Shown: piece by piece, positions 10,098 through 18,389 of the stretch
Numbering within the stretch: the stretch's first letter is position 1
How the letters are laid out: every line of letters starts with the position of its first letter
NCBI RefSeq assembly: GCF_004745635.1
Contig: NZ_SRLB01000002.1
Location: 358,927-422,926, forward strand
Direction of reading: 5' to 3'
Length of the DNA stretch: 64,000 nt
Source of the DNA: Methylobacterium nonmethylotrophicum
GTDB lineage: Bacteria > Pseudomonadota > Alphaproteobacteria > Rhizobiales > Beijerinckiaceae
Program-made: the position numbers and the translations under genes
The notes under the pieces: generated by a model
Database searches by the model: none
What the model was told of the DNA's origin: nothing
Seen by the model: only the letters and a program-made list of their open reading frames with translations

Positions 10098-10741
10098 GCG
10101 TGGCCCGGCCCGCCCGTCCGCCCGAGCCCGCCCCGCCGGACTCCGTGCGCCTGGCCGAGGCGCTGATCTTCTGCGCGCCTGCGCCCATGACCGAGGCCGA
10201 TCTCGCCGCCCGCCTGCCCCCCGGCACCGACGTGCCGGCCCTGCTCGCCGAGATCGCCCGCACCTACGCGCCCCGGGGCATCACCCTCGCGCGGGTCGCC
10301 GGCGGCTACGCCTTCCGCACTGCGCCGGACCTCGCCCCGTGCCTGCGGGGCGCCAGCCCGGAGCCGCGCAAGCTGTCGCGGGCCGCCCTCGAGACCCTGG
10401 CGATCGTCGCCTACCACCAGCCGGTGACCCGGGCCGAGATCGAGGAGATCCGCGGCGTCACCACCTCCAAGGGCTCCCTCGACCTCCTGCTTGAGACGGG
10501 CTGGGTGCGCCTGCGCGGCCGGCGTCGCACGCCGGGACGGCCGGTGACCTACGGCACCACCCCGGCCTTCCTCGACCATTTCGGCCTCGACGCCGTCTCC
10601 GACCTGCCTGGGCTCGACGAGCTCAAGGGCCTCGGCCTGATCGAAGGCCGGCTGCCGGCGGGCGTCCGGCTGCGCCAGCCGAGCGACACCGCGGTGCCCG
10701 ACGAGGATCCGCTCGCCCCCGGCGAGGACGCGGCGGACTGA
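10094..10741 (+). CDS. scpB: segregation and condensation protein B
   Basis: Winged-helix partner of ScpA in the condensin complex, 215 residues. The conserved core is LSRAALETLAIVAYHQPVTR followed by IRGVTTSKGSLDLLLETGWV, then GRPVTYGTTPAFLDHFGL, the signature of this family. The ATG overlaps the scpA stop by four bases, so the two are almost certainly co-translated. The tail after about residue 195 is short and acidic. Confidence 0.95.
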   Translation: MSVARPARPPEPAPPDSVRLAEALIFCAPAPMTEADLAARLPPGTDVPALLAEIARTYAPRGITLARVAGGYAFRTAPDLAPCLRGASPEPRKLSRAALETLAIVAYHQPVTRAEIEEIRGVTTSKGSLDLLLETGWVRLRGRRRTPGRPVTYGTTPAFLDHFGLDAVSDLPGLDELKGLGLIEGRLPAGVRLRQPSDTAVPDEDPLAPGEDAAD

Positions 10742-10949
10742 CATTCTCGGGTGGGGCATTGCGCCAACCCCCGAGGAAACGCTTGTTTTCGCCCCTCGCC
10801 GTCCTTAGGTTCCGGCCGGACCGGCAGCGCTCCGGGCCGCGACGGACAGCCTTGCGGCGATAGAGAGCGTGCGGGATCAAAGGTTTGGGGTGTCGCGGGA
10901 TGCCCCGGTAGAGTGCGGCAGCGAAGCTGACGCTGCGCAGGAGAGAACC

Positions 10950-11246
10950 ATGGGCGGCGCGAGTATCTGGCACTGGATCGTCGTCGGCGTGATCGTCATG
11001 CTGCTGTTCGGGCGCGGCAAGGTGTCCGAGCTGATGGGCGACGTCGCCAAGGGCATCAAGGCCTTCAAGAAGGGCATGGCCGACGAGGACCAGGCCCCGA
11101 CCACGACGGCCCAGGTTCCCCACGCGCAGGTCCCGCCGGTCCAGGTGGCGCCGCCGGTGGTGCCGCCGGCCACCGCGACCGAGCCGGTGCGGCCGATCCC
11201 GCCGCACGGCGAGCCGCTGACCAACGTCGACCGCAAGGTCGTCTGA
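10950..11246 (+). CDS. tatA: Sec-independent translocase protein TatA
   Basis: Pore-forming subunit of the twin-arginine translocase, which exports folded proteins. The protein has 98 residues: one N-terminal membrane helix ([20 protein letters not shown], about 6-25), the FGRGK hinge, then an amphipathic helix ([18 protein letters not shown]) and a Pro/Val-rich tail. An AGGAGAG ribosome binding site lies just before the ATG. It is first in tatA-tatB-tatC, separated from tatB by about 205 bp. Confidence 0.95.
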   Translation: MGGASIWHWIVVGVIVMLLFGRGKVSELMGDVAKGIKAFKKGMADEDQAPTTTAQVPHAQVPPVQVAPPVVPPATATEPVRPIPPHGEPLTNVDRKVV

Positions 11247-11451
11247 TCGTCGCCGCACGGCAGCCGGGCCCTGAGCGCCCGGCGCGCGAGGAACGCGGTG
11301 CGGCGCAGGTTCCCGGGTGCCGCCCGAAGACCGCATCACACAGATCGGGAACCTGCTCGGGGGTGACTGGCGTCGGCGCACCGGCGTGCTAGACAGCCCG
11401 CGCGAGGCGCCCGCCCGGGTAGCGCCGCGCGAGTCGCAGGGCCGTCACGCC

Positions 11452-12015
11452 ATGTTCGATATGAGTTGGGGCGAGGTGATGCTGATCGGCGGCGTCGCGC
11501 TCGTCGTCATCGGCCCCAAGGACCTGCCCCGCGCCCTGCGCACCGTCGGCCAGGTCACCGCCAAGCTCAAGCGCATGGCCGGCGAGTTCCAGAGCCAGTT
11601 CAGCGAGGCGATGCGCGAGGCCGAGCTCGACGATGTCCGCCGCGAGGTCGAGGGCATCAACCGCAGCGTCGCCTCGGCGGGCACGACCGGCTTCAACCCG
11701 GTCCAGACCATCCGCAACGAGCTGAAGAGCGCCGTCGACGGGGTGCCGAAGCCGGCGACTTTGCCGATGCCGTCGTCCGATCCGCTCGCCTCCGCGGACC
11801 TGCCGATGATCGCGCCGCCCGAGCCGGCCCATCCGGCGCCTCCAGCCGTGCCGACGGATCCGGCCACCCCCGCGCCGGCGCCCGAGAAACCCACGAGCGA
11901 GGCCCTGGCGGCCGCCACCGCGCAGCTCAAGGCCGACGCGGCCCGCGTGGCCGACGCGGCCCGCGCCACCTCCGCCCCTCCCCACGACGTCGCCAGCACG
12001 GGCCACACCCCATGA
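11452..12015 (+). CDS. tatB: Sec-independent translocase protein TatB
   Basis: TatB subunit, which forms the receptor complex with TatC that recognises twin-arginine signal peptides. The protein has 187 residues. The N-terminus MFDMSWGEVMLIGGVALVVI is the membrane helix, followed by the GPKDLPRALRTVGQ hinge and a long amphipathic helix, then a Pro/Ala-rich disordered tail. The Glu at residue 8 in the helix is typical of TatB. The stop overlaps the tatC start (ATGA). Confidence 0.95.
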   Translation: MFDMSWGEVMLIGGVALVVIGPKDLPRALRTVGQVTAKLKRMAGEFQSQFSEAMREAELDDVRREVEGINRSVASAGTTGFNPVQTIRNELKSAVDGVPKPATLPMPSSDPLASADLPMIAPPEPAHPAPPAVPTDPATPAPAPEKPTSEALAAATAQLKADAARVADAARATSAPPHDVASTGHTP

Positions 12016-12815
12016 TCACCGAGGCCGATGAAGCCGAGATCGAGGCCTCGCGCGCACCCCTGATCGAGCATCTGATCGAGCTGCGCTCGCGGCTGATCAA
12101 GTCGATGCTCGCCTTCGGGGTGATGTTCTTCGTCTGCTTCTTCTTCGCCCAGCACATCTATAACGTGCTGGTCTATCCTTACGTGAGCGTCGTCGGGGCC
12201 GAGAAGGCGCGGCTGATCGCGACCCACTTCCTCGAGCAGGTCTTCACCAACATCAAGCTGAGCGTGTTCGGCGCCGGCTTCCTGTCCTTCCCGGTCGTCG
12301 CCACCCAGCTCTACGCCTTCGTGGCGCCGGGCCTCTACCGCAACGAGCGCCGGGCCTTCCTGCCCTACCTGGTCGCGACGCCGATCTTCTTCGTGCTCGG
12401 CGCCCTCGTCGTCTACTTCCTGGCGATGCCGCTGCTCATCCGGTTCTCGGTCAGCCTGCAGCAGATCGGCCAGCCCGGCGAGGCCACGATCGAGCTCCTG
12501 CCGAAGGTGGACGAGTACCTCTCGCTCATCATGACGCTGATCTTCGCCTTCGGGATCGCGTTCCAGCTGCCGGTGATCCTGACCCTGCTGGGGCAGGTCG
12601 GGATCATCGATTCGAAGTTCCTGAAGGAGCGCCGGCGCTACGCCATCGTGCTGGTCTTCGTCGCCGCCGCGGTGCTGACCCCGCCGGACGTGATCAGCCA
12701 GCTCTCCCTCGCGATCCCGATGCTGCTCCTCTACGAGGCCTCGGTGTTCTCGGTCCGCACCATGGAGCGGCGCCGCGAGCGGGCGCGGGCGGCGGAGGAG
12801 GCAGCGGGGGATTAG
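12012..12815 (+). CDS. tatC: Sec-independent translocase protein TatC
   Basis: Polytopic receptor of the Tat system, 267 residues with six membrane segments. Conserved features include the cytoplasmic N-terminus with LIEHLIELRSRL, the QLYAFVAPGLYRNERR loop and FGIAFQLPVILTLLG. The start at 12012 overlaps tatB. The gene ends where synteny breaks: immediately downstream are a prephenate dehydrogenase fragment and an IS remnant rather than serS, which usually follows in Rhizobiales. Confidence 0.96.
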   Translation: MITEADEAEIEASRAPLIEHLIELRSRLIKSMLAFGVMFFVCFFFAQHIYNVLVYPYVSVVGAEKARLIATHFLEQVFTNIKLSVFGAGFLSFPVVATQLYAFVAPGLYRNERRAFLPYLVATPIFFVLGALVVYFLAMPLLIRFSVSLQQIGQPGEATIELLPKVDEYLSLIMTLIFAFGIAFQLPVILTLLGQVGIIDSKFLKERRRYAIVLVFVAAAVLTPPDVISQLSLAIPMLLLYEASVFSVRTMERRRERARAAEEAAGD

Positions 12816-13003
12816 GTTCGCCCCCGCGGGTGCACGACGAGGTTGCTCTCACCAGGACACCAAGAAGGCGCGGGATCTTCGATCCCCATAACCCCTCCCC
12901 ACAACTTGCAGCGATTCCGGGCAAGCCCGGGATCGCCTGGGGAGGGGAATGCGCGAGACGCGGATCCGACGTTCCAGCACGGCCTCGTCCTCCCCCAACT
13001 CCT

Positions 13004-13366
13004 CATCCATCCGCGCCGCCAGATCGAAGAACCGCCGCCGCACCTCGGCCGCGTAAGGGTTCTCGCGCTCGATGGCGCGACAGACCTCCGGGGCGTCGTG
13101 CCGGACCATGCCGACCGCCTGCATCACCAGGTCGAAGCTGCGCGTCGTCATCCGGGTCGGCAGCGGCTCCATCGCCACCAGCACCTTGGCGATCAGGTGG
13201 GTCAGGCCCTGCACGGCGGCAGCCTCGCGGTCGTGGGCTTCCGGCGTTGTCAGGATCCCGTCGAGGCCGAACGCCCGGCGCAGGACGGCGCCGACGCGCT
13301 GCGCCCGGTCGCCCCGCACGGCGCAGACCGCGATCTTGAGGTCGCGCAGGCCGTCCCGCGCGCTCT
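13004..13366 (-). pseudogene. C-terminal fragment of prephenate dehydrogenase (duplicate)
   Basis: This stretch encodes, in reverse, the C-terminal half of the prephenate dehydrogenase that is complete at 15703-16470, from SARDGL to FFDLAARMD. The two copies align without gaps at a fixed offset of 2734 bp and are nearly identical; differences are scattered single bases. The N-terminal NAD-binding half is missing here, and the open frame runs into unrelated sequence on both sides (12849-13445). It is a dead duplicate. Its tail beyond the repeat (EELGEDEAVLERR) may be the older C-terminus, since the intact gene ends differently. Confidence 0.85.
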
Positions 13367-13530
13367 CCGGGCGAAAGCCGGTCACCCGGTCCGGGCGCCG
13401 GCCCCGTTGCGGGGCAGGACGGTCTCTCTCCATGACCTTGTCCAAGCCGTCCTTCGAGCAGCGGCTGTGGGCCGACTTCGGTCACGAGGTCGAGGCGGGC
13501 ACGTCCTGCCGGCAGCGGTGAGACTCGGCC

Positions 13531-13695
13531 CTGCCGCCCTGCTCACCCGAGTTGCACCCAGCCGAGACGCTGTGGCCGCTGACCGATGAGACGGTGGTCG
13601 ACCGCCACATCACCGACCTGGACGAGCTGGAGCGTATGGTCGAACCGCCTTGCGCCACGTTGAGCGATCGGCGCGACATCATCCGATCACGAAAG
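13531..13695 (+). pseudogene. IS630-family transposase C-terminal remnant
   Basis: One frame reads LPPCSPELHPAETLWPLTDE, then a stretch ending LSDRRDIIRSR. This matches the conserved C-terminus of IS630-type DDE transposases, where a PPYSPELNPxE motif carries the catalytic Glu. Only about 55 codons survive; no N-terminal DDE residues or terminal repeats are visible. It marks an old insertion or rearrangement site between tatC and the tad genes. Confidence 0.75.
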
Positions 13696-13904
13696 AGCGT
13701 CCGCGGGCACCGCACAAACACCATGCCAATGCCTGAGCTGAACCGATCAACCGGAGAATGCAGGCAATCATTAAGTTGCAATCCGACGCTCACCTTGCCG
13801 TTAGATGAAATTCCCTACGGTAAGACATTCATAATGACTTAACCTCTGCGACACACCGTAGCATTCATTCAGACAAACACCGATGTCGGACGGTGCGGAA
13901 CGTC

Positions 13905-14330
13905 ATGCGCAACCTGTATTGGCAGAAAGCGAGCCTCGCCGGACTCCGCAAGGCGGACGGCGGATCAGCCGCGGTCGAATTCGCTGCGGTCGCTCCGATG
14001 TTTCTGGCGATATCGTTGTTCATCATCACGGTCGGAATGCATCTCAGGGCGCAGAACATGATCGACAGTTACGCGCGAGATGCCGCACGAGGTGTATCGA
14101 TCGGCTACATGACGATATCTGATGCGAAATCCTTCGTCGAGCGCAATGTTCTGAAGGATCTCGGGGTTGCCGTCACGGTCGAGATCACGACGCAAACCGA
14201 CCCGGCGACGACGGACAAGGATGTCATCGTTTCGATCACCATTCCGGTCGAGCAGGCCAAGAAGATAATCCCGATGTCGGAATGGTTTCCTGGCAGCATT
14301 GCCGCGAGGGCGGCCATGCGAAGCTTGTAA
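13905..14330 (+). CDS. TadE-like pilus/secretion protein
   Basis: Small pseudopilin-like protein of 141 residues, related to TadE/TadF of Flp pilus systems. The N-terminal segment GGSAAVEFAAVAPMFLAISL (about residues 21-40) is the TadE signature: a Gly, a Glu within the hydrophobic stretch and one membrane helix. The rest would be extracytoplasmic. I chose the ATG at 13905; an in-frame GTG at 13893 is possible. It precedes the broken tadG-like gene by 26 bp. No tadABC or other Flp genes are nearby, so this looks like an isolated pair. Base composition is more AT-rich than the neighbours. Confidence 0.8.
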   Translation: MRNLYWQKASLAGLRKADGGSAAVEFAAVAPMFLAISLFIITVGMHLRAQNMIDSYARDAARGVSIGYMTISDAKSFVERNVLKDLGVAVTVEITTQTDPATTDKDVIVSITIPVEQAKKIIPMSEWFPGSIAARAAMRSL

Positions 14331-14356
14331 ATCATCGCAGCAGGCTGGGTCCGGCC

Positions 14357-15601
14357 ATGATCGCGTTCTGGAGCAATCGCAGCGGCGCGGGAGCGGTCAT
14401 GGCGGCTCCGCTCCTCTTCATCGCTGCCGCCGTGGCGGGACTCGTCATCGACGTGGGCTTCGCCTACCGCGAGAACAACCGGCTTCTGACGATCGCGGAA
14501 GCGGCCGCGCTCGCCGCGGCAACCTTTATCGACAGCACGGACCGCGCTTCGGCGCTGACAGCCGCACAAGATCTGGCGCTGAGAAACGCACCGCTCTCCA
14601 AGAGTCTGATCAACCGCGACGACCTCGTCTTCGGACACTGGGAGAACGGGCGTTTCACCGAAGTCGGCTCGATCAACGCGGTCCGGGCGACCGCATCGAT
14701 GACCCCGACCAAGGGAAATGCCTTTCGCACCGCCTTCGCGAAGATGTTCGGCTCCGACCACTGGAGCTTGTCCCGCAGCTCCGTGGCGATGCTGGGGAGT
14801 CAGCCGCTCTGCATACTGGTGCTTCATCCGACGCACAGCGATGCCCTCGACATCGATCCTGGCGCCTAGATCGACGCACCCGAGTGTTCCATACAGGTCA
14901 ACTCGAAGAGCTCCGGTGCCCTGGAGCTTGGGAGTGGATCCTACGTCAATGTCAAGAGCATCATGGTGACGGGCGGCGTCCACAAGAGCAGCTCGGCCAG
15001 GGTGACACCGACGCCGATCACCGGCGCCAAGGCGGTCGACGATCCCTATGCTGCGCTCTCGCCCCCGACGAACGCCAAATGTGGTGGTCAAAAACTGATC
15101 AGAGGCGGCACGACCACGATCGATCCGGATCTCGCCTTCTGCAGCGGCCTCACGATCGATGACGCCAGGGTGACCTTCAAGCCAGGTGTGTATGTCATAA
15201 AAGGCGAATTTACCCTGTCGAATGGCGCCTCGATATTCGGAGATAGTGTTCTAATATATCTTGAAGGCGCCGGAAGCGATATATTTTTCCACTCAAACAC
15301 GAGTTTCGAACTGAAGGCCTCGAAAACCGGACCATATGCCGGAATTGTCATATGGTCCGACCGCAGGAACACGAACGATCATGACATCTATTCGCGTTTC
15401 GGAGCGTATGCCGAGGGCACGATCTACGCCCCCAGCAGCCAGGTCGAATTCGAGAACAAGACAGTCTGGGAGGCGCCGTGCATAAGGATCGTCGTTGCGC
15501 GCCTGGAACTCGACAACGATTCAAGATACCATGCGTCGAATCCCGCAGCAAAGTGCAGCAACAACATCTACGGCGCGAAAAAGCCGAAGCTCGTGAATTG
15601 A
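14357..15601 (+). pseudogene. TadG-like protein interrupted by an in-frame TAG
   Basis: The N-terminus GAGAVMAAPLLFIAAAVAGL, followed by VIDVGFAY, is the TadG signature with one membrane segment. The frame stops at TAG 14867-14869 after 170 codons, then continues in the same frame with no further stop to TGA at 15599-15601 (DAPECSIQVNSKSSGALELG..., then a beta-rich region of about 240 residues with several Cys). The full reading is 415 codons. One C-to-T change from CAG (Gln) would explain the interruption. It may be a pseudogene, a sequencing error or an amber readthrough site. An internal ATG at 14963 could make a separate C-terminal product, but it would lack the signal helix. Confidence 0.8.
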
Positions 15602-15702
15602 AGCAGTCCCGGCACCGGCGACAGAGCAGGCCCGACGACGGCGTCCCGTGGTCGCCGAGCCCGCGGACCCCCGACCGGGAACGGCGAGCGCGGCGACCGG
15701 CC

Positions 15703-16470
15703 TCATTCGGCGGGGCCGGCCATGGACGCCGAGCCCCCATCCATCCGCGCCGCCAGATCGAAGAACCGCCGCCGCACCTCGGCCGCGTAGGGGTTCTCGC
15801 GCTCGATGGCGTGAAAGACCTCCGGGGCGTCGTGCCGGACCATGCCGACCGCCTGCATCACCAGGTCGAAGCTGCGCGTCGTCATCCGGGTCGGCAGCGG
15901 CTCCATCGCCACCAGCACCTTGGCGATCAGGTGGGTCAGGCCCTGCACGGCGGCGGCCTCGCGGTCATGCGCCTCGGGTGTCGTCAGGATCACGTCGAGG
16001 CCGAACGCCCGGCGCAGGACGGCGCCGACGCGTCGCGCCCGGTCGCCCCGTACGGCGCACACCGCGATCTTGAGGCCGCGCAGGCCGTCCCGCGCGCTCT
16101 GTGGGCCGAAGAGCGGGTGGGTGGCGACGATGTCGACGCCCGGCGGCAGGCCCGCCCGCATGATCGCGGCCGGCCGCACCTTCACCGAGCCGACATCGAG
16201 GACGAGGGCGCCCGGCTGCAGGTGCGGGGCGATCGCGCGGACCACCTCGGCGAGGGTCGAGACGGGGGTCGCCAGGATCACCACCGGGCAGGCGGCGGCC
16301 TCTTCCAGGCCGCACGGCAAGAGGTCGAAAGCCGCGAAGGCCGCGTCGGGCACGAAGGGATCGTGGACGCGCAGCGAGAACAGCGGCGCCAGGTGTTCGG
16401 CGGCGAGGCGGCCGAAGGCGCCGAAGCCGATCAGGCCGAGGGCGGGACGCGGGACGGGGGAGGACGGCAC
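15703..16470 (-). CDS. prephenate dehydrogenase
   Basis: NAD(P)-dependent prephenate or arogenate dehydrogenase of tyrosine synthesis, about 255 residues. The N-terminal Rossmann motif is ALGLIGFGAFGRLAAEHL, ILATPVSTL is the nucleotide-side conserved segment, and ATHPLFGPQSARDG carries the catalytic-type histidine. I prefer the GTG at 16470, preceded by CGAGG; a GTG at 16536 would add 22 residues of arginine/proline-rich sequence. The last residues (GGSASMAGPAE) differ from the duplicate at 13004-13366, so the 3' end may have been altered by the rearrangement. Confidence 0.88.
   Translation of the reverse strand: MPSSPVPRPALGLIGFGAFGRLAAEHLAPLFSLRVHDPFVPDAAFAAFDLLPCGLEEAAACPVVILATPVSTLAEVVRAIAPHLQPGALVLDVGSVKVRPAAIMRAGLPPGVDIVATHPLFGPQSARDGLRGLKIAVCAVRGDRARRVGAVLRRAFGLDVILTTPEAHDREAAAVQGLTHLIAKVLVAMEPLPTRMTTRSFDLVMQAVGMVRHDAPEVFHAIERENPYAAEVRRRFFDLAARMDGGSASMAGPAE
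15738..16100. repeat. 363-bp direct repeat (second copy; first at 13004-13366)
   Basis: This segment of the intact prephenate dehydrogenase is repeated in the same orientation at 13004-13366 with a constant offset and about 20 scattered mismatches by eye. The two copies enclose the tadE/tadG pair and the IS630 remnant. Recombination between them would excise the roughly 2.7 kb between the copies. Confidence 0.9.
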
Positions 16471-16671
16471 GGAAGACCTCGGGGGTGGGCGAGGTCGGCG
16501 GGCCTGGAATTCCTCAGAAGCCTCAACCGCCGACACGTCGCAGCGGTTGAGAGATGACGCGCACTCCGCCGCTAGGTAAGCGGCGCGTAATAGAGTCCGG
16601 AATGGAGGGTGCTGGCCATGGCGGAACGCTCTACGCCCGGACGACCGTCGACGTCAATCGGAACCCCTGCC

Positions 16672-17277
16672 CTAGAACTCGATGCCCTCCTGCGCCTTCA
16701 CCCCCGCCGCGAAGTGGTGCTTGACCTGGCCCATCTCGGTGACGAGGTCGGCGGCGGCGATCAGATCCGGCTTGGCGTTGCGGCCGGTCACCACGACGTG
16801 CAGGTCCGGCCGGCGCCGGCTCAAGACGCCCACCACCTCCGAGAGCGGCAGGTAGTCGTAGCGCAGCGCGATGTTGAGCTCGTCGAGGATCAGGAGCCGG
16901 ATGCTCGGATCGGCCATCAGCGCCTCGGTCTTCGCCCAGGCGGCCCGGGCGGCCGCCACGTCGCGGTCGCGGTCCTGGGTCTCCCAGGTGAAGCCCTCCC
17001 CCATCGTGTGCCACTCCACCTGATCGCCGAAGCGGTCGAGGGCGAAGCGCTCGCCGGTCTCCCACGCGCCCTTGATGTACTGCACCACCCCGACGCGCCA
17101 GCCACGGCCGAGCGCCCGCAGCATCAGCCCGAAGGCGGCCGTCGACTTGCCCTTGCCGGGGCCGGTATGGACGATGAGCAGACCCTTCTCGATCGTCTTG
17201 CCCGCCACCTCGGCGTCCTGCACCGCCTTGCGCTTCTCCATCTTGGCGCGGTGGCGCGCCGCCTCGTCGTCGCTCAC
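16672..17277 (-). CDS. cobO: cob(I)yrinic acid a,c-diamide adenosyltransferase
   Basis: Transfers the 5'-deoxyadenosyl group of ATP to cobalt of reduced corrinoids in late cobalamin synthesis; CobO/BtuR/CobA family, 201 residues. The P-loop is HTGPGKGKSTAAFG, and LLILDELNIALRYDYL contains the conserved Asp-Glu pair. The C-terminus EMGQVKHHFAAGVKAQEGIEF is diagnostic. The GTG start overlaps the cobU stop (GTGA), so the two genes are coupled and read away from the riboswitch. Confidence 0.96.
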   Translation of the reverse strand: MSDDEAARHRAKMEKRKAVQDAEVAGKTIEKGLLIVHTGPGKGKSTAAFGLMLRALGRGWRVGVVQYIKGAWETGERFALDRFGDQVEWHTMGEGFTWETQDRDRDVAAARAAWAKTEALMADPSIRLLILDELNIALRYDYLPLSEVVGVLSRRRPDLHVVVTGRNAKPDLIAAADLVTEMGQVKHHFAAGVKAQEGIEF

Positions 17278-17816
17278 TCTGCGTCTCCCTTGACGATCAT
17301 CGGCAGTCCGGCCACCACCAGCACCACCCGGTCGGCGATGGCGGCGAGGCGCTGGTGCAGACGCCCGGCCTCGTCGCGGAAGCGCCGGGCCAGCGCGTTC
17401 TCCGGCACGATGCCGAACCCGACCTCGTTCGAGACCAGCACCAGGGGGCCGGCGGCTCCGCGGCACGCCTCGACCAGGGCGTCGACCTCCGCCGCGAGGT
17501 CGGCCGCCTCGTCCAGCATCGCGTTGGTGAGCCACAGGGTCAGGCAGTCGACCAGAACCGGCTGCCCGCGCGGCCCCTGCCGGATCGCCTGGGCCAGGTC
17601 TCGTGGCGCATCGACCGTCTCCCAGGGCGCCGGACGGCGGGCGCGATGCTCTGCGATGCGGGCGCGCATCTCGTCGTCCCAGGCTTGCGCCGTCGCGACG
17701 TAGCGCCAGGGGCCGGGCCGCAGCTCGATCAGCCCTTCCGCGTACCGGCTCTTGCCCGAGCGGGCGCCACCCAGCACCAGGGTCAGGCGCGGCGCGGCAT
17801 GTTCCGGATCCTGCAC
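17274..17816 (-). CDS. cobU: adenosylcobinamide kinase / adenosylcobinamide-phosphate guanylyltransferase
   Basis: Bifunctional nucleotide-loop assembly enzyme (CobU, also called CobP), 180 residues. The P-loop reads LVLGGARSGKSRYAEGL, YVATAQAWDDEMRARIAEHR is the second conserved block with the guanylylated His, and LVDCLTLWLTN plus VSNEVGFGIVPEN complete the signature. The GTG at 17816 follows GGAAGGAGAC at good spacing. It is divergent from the cbtB operon. Confidence 0.95.
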   Translation of the reverse strand: MQDPEHAAPRLTLVLGGARSGKSRYAEGLIELRPGPWRYVATAQAWDDEMRARIAEHRARRPAPWETVDAPRDLAQAIRQGPRGQPVLVDCLTLWLTNAMLDEAADLAAEVDALVEACRGAAGPLVLVSNEVGFGIVPENALARRFRDEAGRLHQRLAAIADRVVLVVAGLPMIVKGDAE

Positions 17817-17894
17817 GCGGGTCTCCTTCCCGGGAAATGTCGGGCCCGGAGGTGTCGCGGGGCAGGGCGCCGATTGCAAGCCCGCCGGCTTGCG

Positions 17895-18085
17895 TCTACG
17901 GTCGCGCCCGACGGTGCCTCGCAAGCGAGGTGAAAAGGGAACGCGGGAACCGGGCTCGGCCCGGCGGGCCGCGGCTGCCCCCGCAACTGTGAGCGGTCGA
18001 ACACGGTCCGCCATCGGCCACTGGAGCGATCCGGGAAGGCGGTGGACCCCGAGAGGCCGTGAGCCAGGAGACCTGCCGTCATCCC
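17895..18085 (+). ncRNA. cobalamin (AdoCbl) riboswitch
   Basis: The leader of cbtB has the hallmark blocks of the cobalamin riboswitch in order: GGTGCCTC, GAGGTGAAAAGGGAA, CTGCCCCCGCAACTGTGAGC, GCCACTGG, GGGAAGGC and the B12 box GCCAGGAGACCTGCC (18063-18077). It ends about 40 bp before the cbtB ATG. It probably represses the cobalt-uptake operon when adenosylcobalamin is plentiful, most likely by hiding the ribosome binding site. Boundaries are approximate. Confidence 0.96.
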
Positions 18086-18125
18086 TCGTGTCTCGACGCC
18101 GCCGGTGGGGCGGCAGGAGTTCGTC

Positions 18126-18302
18126 ATGGTCGCGATCACCCGGTCCCTCTCCCCCGCCCTCGCCGGCGAACGCCTGAGCGCCGTGCTGCTGGCCGCGGCC
18201 CTCGGGGTCGGGCTGCTCTTCGTCTCCGGCTTCGCGCCCGTGGTCGCCCTGCACAACGCCGCGCACGACTGGCGCCACGCCCACAACTTCCCCTGCCACT
18301 GA
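18126..18302 (+). CDS. cbtB: cobalt transporter subunit CbtB
   Basis: Small membrane protein of 58 residues with one membrane helix (about 18-40) and a C-terminus rich in His (HNAAHDWRHAHNFPCH), the presumed metal-binding end and a CbtB hallmark. An AGGAG site precedes the ATG. It follows the cobalamin riboswitch and precedes cbtA, the usual pairing in organisms lacking CbiMNQO. Confidence 0.92.
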   Translation: MVAITRSLSPALAGERLSAVLLAAALGVGLLFVSGFAPVVALHNAAHDWRHAHNFPCH

Positions 18303-18389
18303 CCAGGGCCGAACCGTGTGAAGCCGCGCGGCCTGCGCCCTGACCGGGGTGCGGGCCCGAGGCCCTTGGGTCGTGCAGGTAAACTCCCG

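Noticed and set aside
12849..13445. A 198-codon gene starting at 13445
   Set aside because: Only the middle (13004-13366) matches prephenate dehydrogenase. Both ends read unrelated sequence, so it is a fragment and not a gene.
16567..16585. Hairpin CGCCGC-taggtaa-GCGGCG between prephenate dehydrogenase and cobO
   Set aside because: Only six base pairs and no T-run in either direction; too weak to call a terminator.
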